Below, piece by piece: positions 60,422 to 64,000 of a stretch of DNA of 64,000 bases (the stretch's first letter is position 1; each line of letters starts with the position of its first letter). Location of the stretch: the NCBI RefSeq assembly GCF_000512585.2, contig NC_089242.1, positions 1,674,001 to 1,738,000 on the forward strand. The letters run 5' to 3'. Made by a program: the position numbers and the translations under genes. The notes under the pieces were generated by a model. It was not told where the DNA came from. It did no database searches and saw only the letters and a program-made list of their open reading frames with translations. Origin of the DNA: Kwoniella bestiolae CBS 10118. Taxonomy: Eukaryota; Basidiomycota; Tremellomycetes; Tremellales; Cryptococcaceae.

Positions 60422-61349
60422 ATGACTCCGTTGATCCACCTACTTGCACTATTCTTGCCTCTTTCCACTCTAGCTCTTCCGGCATTATCAACAGCCACTC
60501 CCAGCTACCGTACTATTCTCAAAAGAGAGGACGATAAAGTGACTACCACCATGACTACCACCATCACCACTGACAATCCTCCTTCAACAACTTCGCTTGA
60601 TAAATCGACCGCAAAGGCAGAAGATAACCTGTTCGGTAAGGTAGCTTCTCTTGCTGCTGAACGAGCTAGCTCGAGTGCGAATGGCGCAAATGGAGATGGT
60701 ACGAAGTTAAGCACAGCCCAATACTCCGCTGAGACTCCAACCTCCAAAGAGAACAAGGATGTGCGTAGTACTTTGACGGTGCAGATTGATCCTTACACTT
60801 GTGCCTCCGTGAGTCCACCTACAACTGTCTGTCGAGGAATATCAACCTTTTTGACGCCTCATATCCTCAACTTACATGACAAACCAGGATGGAGATGAAG
60901 CGTACTGTAACGAAGCTAGCCCAGAGAAGAGGTTACCTATACATACGGTGTACTCGGATAACGCAACGACGACCAGTTCATGGGTGTTTTCCGCTTATGA
61001 GAAGGGAGATGCCAATACTGGCTATTGGAAAGACTCCGACCCCGTCAAGGTTGTAAACGTGAGTTTGGCGAAGATGGTAAAAGTAATAGACTATAGGGGA
61101 GGGTGCTGATCATTTGTGACAATCTCGCTCCAGTGTGAGATCCAGATCATCCCTGGAGGAGAATCGGACGGAGGCACTGTGCAGGTACATACTCAGAAAC
61201 CATTCGTCAAGGAGGTAGACCCGAAAAACCTTTTGAGGCTCAAATGCGATGGTGAGGAGGGTGATGTCGAGAAAGACGAAGGTGAAAAAGAAAGGAAGAT
61301 GATGGCGAAAAGGAGGAAGAGAATGATGATTGATCGAATCGGGCAATAA
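60422..61349 (+). CDS. Cluster gene C: secreted protein with paired-Cys signature and basic tail
   Basis: Exons 60422-60808, 60888-61058 and 61134-61349, all phase 0; 257 residues. Signal peptide TPLIHLLALFLPLSTLALPA. A dibasic site (LKRED) and a Thr-rich linker (TTTMTTTITTDNPPSTTS) follow, then a helix FGKVASLAAERASSSANGA. Exon 1 ends at DPYTCAS, exon 2 has DEAYCNEASPEKR and SSWVFSAYEKGDANTGYW, and exon 3 opens with CEIQIIPGGESDGG, then KPFVKEVDPKNLLRLKCDG. Unlike its siblings it ends with an acidic then strongly basic tail (KERKMMAKRRKRMMIDRIGQ). The tail might be a late extension after loss of an earlier stop. Function unknown. Confidence 0.82.
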
Positions 61350-61995
61350 ATACCGTTGTTCGGCCAAAGATCTGGATTTGTATCAAATGTATGTAGATGG
61401 ATTTCTCTTGGGTAATCTGGGTCTGCTAAACCAAGACCAGTAGTGCAGTGAGACACCACACCGTGCTATGAGCGTTCTCTGATGTTCCATGTGAAGACTC
61501 ACAAAGGAGTAGTAGATTTGGTACATGCATCAGCACCTCGGTTACAAAGGATGCGCAAGCTGGGACATATGAACGAGTGGTTTTGGATGTCTGTTTTAGT
61601 ACGATGTCCAAGTCGAGATCGTTGAGCTATCAGAACTCATAAGCTGTTAATAACATTTTGATTAATCATAACAAATCACTACCCCACCTAAATCCTATAT
61701 ACACCCCTTCTACAATAAAAGTAAAAATTGGAAAACTTACAAAAACACAAGTAACATTAACAACACAACAAGCCCTATCACCGAACCCGTCCAAAACCCA
61801 TTTCAAAAGCATTTATGTAAAGGATAACCTGAAATTTTTAAAAAATCAACCCCAAAAGTAGCCAATCTCAAGCCAAAGATAAGCACCTCATCAAGCACCA
61901 CAGCTCATTCTCTCCCCCCTTATATAATAACGTTAAGTAAACTTTCGAAATTGAGTAGTGGGTTAAGGATTGTACACCGCATTGATACATCGAGA
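61350..61995. other. Intergenic region C/D with a G-poor tract
   Basis: 646 bases. From about 61660 to 61920 the plus strand is A/C-rich and strikingly poor in G. An open frame within it lacks an ATG and has unusual composition. A TATATAAT at 61921 precedes gene D. Confidence 0.4.
61921..61928 (+). promoter_or_regulatory. TATA box of cluster gene D
   Basis: TATATAAT, 75 bases upstream of the ATG at 61996. Confidence 0.4.
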
Positions 61996-63146
61996 ATGAG
62001 GATACCACATTTGAAATACCTGGTGGTCGCTCACTACCTCGTTCAAGTCAGAAGTTCTGCCTTCGATGATTTCTCAATCCCAGCAATCAGACCTCCAAAT
62101 ACCCCAGACGCAAAAATCGACAGCACTTCAGCGGCCTGTCTCTCAACTGCCACAGCCGATTCCCCCAGCGCAAATGCCACCCCACCTGTATTAACGACAG
62201 GTCAGCTCCATTAATGTATGATGTTGACTGAATAGCTGATTTGTGTATGCATGTAGTGGAGACCATTTCTGCCCAAGCAGCCGTTGTTGTATTGACCACA
62301 ACTACGCTCTGTAAGTCTGGGTAGCTTCAGGAGATATGTGGCACTTGCACTGACATGCTGTTTCCTTCTAAATGCAATCCAGCAACCAAGGTCGTCAATG
62401 CTTACTCTTCTGATATCACATCCACAGTGATATGTACGTGTGACAGTCCATCTTCCTGGACTGATGGTAGACAGAAACAGACTTACGATCATTTGCTGTC
62501 CAGCTACGATTGTCTTACCTGCTCCTACCACGAGCTCGAGCACAAGTACAAGTACAAGTTCCAAATCACACACTACCACTTCTTCTCAGTCGTCACCATC
62601 AAAGGTAGAGGACTTTTTCGGGGTATTGACGTATGAACTGGGTCAATACGTTATCATGTATGTGAGTAATACCACCATTACCTCTGTTTCAGTTTGTATA
62701 TTCGAATCAAGTATTGATGATACCCTACACCACAATCAGGATGTGACCGCCAACGACACGCTTTATAAAAGCACTTCGAACGACGCCAAAACTCCAACCA
62801 AGTTCCCGGTCGAGCTGATAACCAACAAACCTAATGTATCACAACGCAGATTCGAGATTTACAAAGCCATTGACGATGGCTCCTGGGGACCTGAAGTAAA
62901 GGGTAGTACTTGCACAAGGAAAATAGTGGTGAGCAATCTCACCTGCACATATGGTACTGTAAACCGGTTCCATCGCACTCAAGGTAGGCTGACGATCTGC
63001 TCAAACAGTGCGAAATTGAGTTCCAGCCTGATCCAGGAAACCAGAAAAATCGACCTGCTTTCGCAGTATGGGATGGTGAGCCGTGGTTTAAGAATATCGA
63101 TCCGGAAAATACATGTCATGGGGAATGCAAGTTCGAAGACTGTTAG
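61996..63146 (+). CDS. Cluster gene D: diverged secreted protein with paired-Cys signature
   Basis: Exons 61996-62200, 62257-62310, 62383-62433, 62471-62661, 62740-62928 and 63009-63146; 275 residues. The N-terminus MRIPHLKYLVVAHYLVQVRS is a weaker leader than in A-C. Extra exons code a Thr/Ser/Val linker (TSSSTSTSTSSKSHTTTSSQ). The last two introns are phase 0 at the same places as in A-C: exon 4 ends at QYVIMY, exon 5 has RRFEIYKAIDDGSWGPE and CTRKIV, and exon 6 opens with CEIEFQPDPGNQKNR, then GEPWFKNIDPENTCHGECKF. The intron 62434-62470 is only 37 bases and is needed to restore the frame, so this part of the model is tentative. Could be a decaying member. Confidence 0.65.
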
Positions 63147-63994
63147 GACAATGGGGATTGATCAGAGAAGTGGTACTGGAAGATGCATATCTTGTACTGG
63201 TGATGCTTTCGAATATGTCAAAATCAGTCAACCATCGCTGTTACCTGCTTGCCTGAGCATCTGCGTGTTACGCCGTGGCGGTTCAATCTTGACTGATCGA
63301 ATGATAATCACCGTCAAGCACTTACAAGCTCGCCCTTCTCCTTGCAACCCTCCCGACGATATTGATCGAATACTCACACGGGCAACTACACTTCACACAA
63401 TACGACCTCCATTTCTGCGCAGATCTGCGCAATTGTGTGATCCAACATCCCATGGCAGCTCGAAGTTGCTTTGACCATATCGGATAGTCTCAAAGGATGG
63501 GCCCAATGAGCGTCATAGCCTCCTTTTGCTTAAGGGCTATCGCAACCCGCACAAGCGAGCTTACCAATAACCCCCAAACGAATGAAAGGAACTTATAAAT
63601 AGCTCACAAGTCTGCATAATGAATGAAAGGACGATCGCGATCGGCTTTCAAGGAGATGCATCAATCAATTGATCAACTACGGATTGAGGGGTAGGGCCAA
63701 TCATATTTGTAGCTCCTTTACCACTGTTTTGCGCATAGACCGAGCTTGGACGTAGACATCTGTCAATCTGATACTATATAAACCTCGCTCTTGGTCTGGA
63801 ACGGGCTGGCAATTCTCTCTCATCAATCAAGATAGATATCAACGGTTCAGCGAACTTGACCATCTCTCTTTTAGATTGATTCACAGTACATACTTTGTGG
63901 CTTGTTGTTCCCAGTCTCATATATAGCCTTTCGTTTCCTCCTTGTATTCACATTACGTTCAGTCTTTCTCTCTTACCTGTCTCAACCAACCAAG
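63147..63994. other. Intergenic region with promoter of the next gene
   Basis: About 850 bases. No coding signal beyond shadow frames. Two ATGAAAGGA motifs (63582, 63623) and a strong TATA box (63775) precede a start codon at 63995. Confidence 0.4.
63775..63782 (+). promoter_or_regulatory. TATA box of the gene starting at the window end
   Basis: TATATAAA, 220 bases upstream of the ATG at 63995, followed by a pyrimidine-rich leader (63,830-63,985) typical of well-expressed fungal genes. Confidence 0.5.
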
Positions 63995-64000
63995 ATGCGG
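63995..64000 (+). CDS. Probable start of a further gene (two codons visible)
   Basis: ATG CGG at the window edge, with a CAAG context just before it, preceded by a CT-rich leader and a TATA box. Given its place directly after genes A-D and the shared upstream ATGAAAGGA motif, it may be another secreted-protein gene, but the coding sequence is outside the window. Confidence 0.35.

Noticed and set aside
61658..61861. Open frame in the G-poor tract
   Set aside because: It does not start with ATG, and the absence of stops follows from the skewed composition.
1..64000. tRNA, rRNA, CRISPR or transposon features
   Set aside because: I looked for cloverleaf box motifs, regular spacer arrays, terminal repeats and transposase or reverse transcriptase motifs on both strands and found none that I could support by eye.

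Overview
The window is nuclear DNA of a basidiomycete yeast of the Tremellomycetes (Cryptococcus/Kwoniella type). The reasons are dense, short (about 50-110 base) GT-AG introns in almost every gene, compact gene spacing on both strands, protein sequences closest in style to Tremellales orthologues, and a fungal gene content (alpha-aminoadipate lysine synthesis, chitin synthase chaperone, Ede1, Sen54). I see no tRNA or rRNA gene, no CRISPR array and no recognisable transposon. Gene models below were spliced by hand: every junction keeps the reading frame and the exon sums are multiples of three, but no transcript data were available.

Region 1 (1-20,940) is conserved housekeeping: the 3' end of POL3 (DNA polymerase delta), SEN54 (tRNA-splicing endonuclease), LYS4 (homoaconitase), a TTC1-like TPR co-chaperone, ALG7 (first step of N-glycosylation), CHS7 (chitin synthase export), RPN7 (proteasome lid), cofactor-independent phosphoglycerate mutase, and a tandem fusion of two beta-hydroxyacid dehydrogenases.

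Region 2 (21,190-28,930) is accessory: a secreted helical protein, a 2 kb gene-poor stretch, a long gene interrupted by two in-frame TAA codons, and two secreted Ser/Thr-rich proteins. The second of these is a diverged member of the family described below.

Region 3 (29,516-56,740) holds a choline-transporter-like membrane protein, DNA ligase IV (31 exons), a charged low-complexity protein, a forkhead transcription factor, a small secreted protein, an Hsp31/DJ-1 protein, an orphan basic/Ser-rich protein, a metaxin-family SAM subunit, and the endocytic scaffold Ede1.

Region 4 (57,430-63,150) is the most interesting part: four consecutive, co-oriented, strongly diverged genes for small secreted proteins that share exon layout and a C-terminal signature. 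The signature is a Cys coded right after a phase-0 intron, then about 20 residues later an aromatic-basic-acidic-Ile/Val-Asp-Pro motif, then a second Cys. A fifth copy lies 30 kb upstream at 27,877. I do not recognise the family. A further gene appears to start at the very end of the window (63,995) behind a TATA box.
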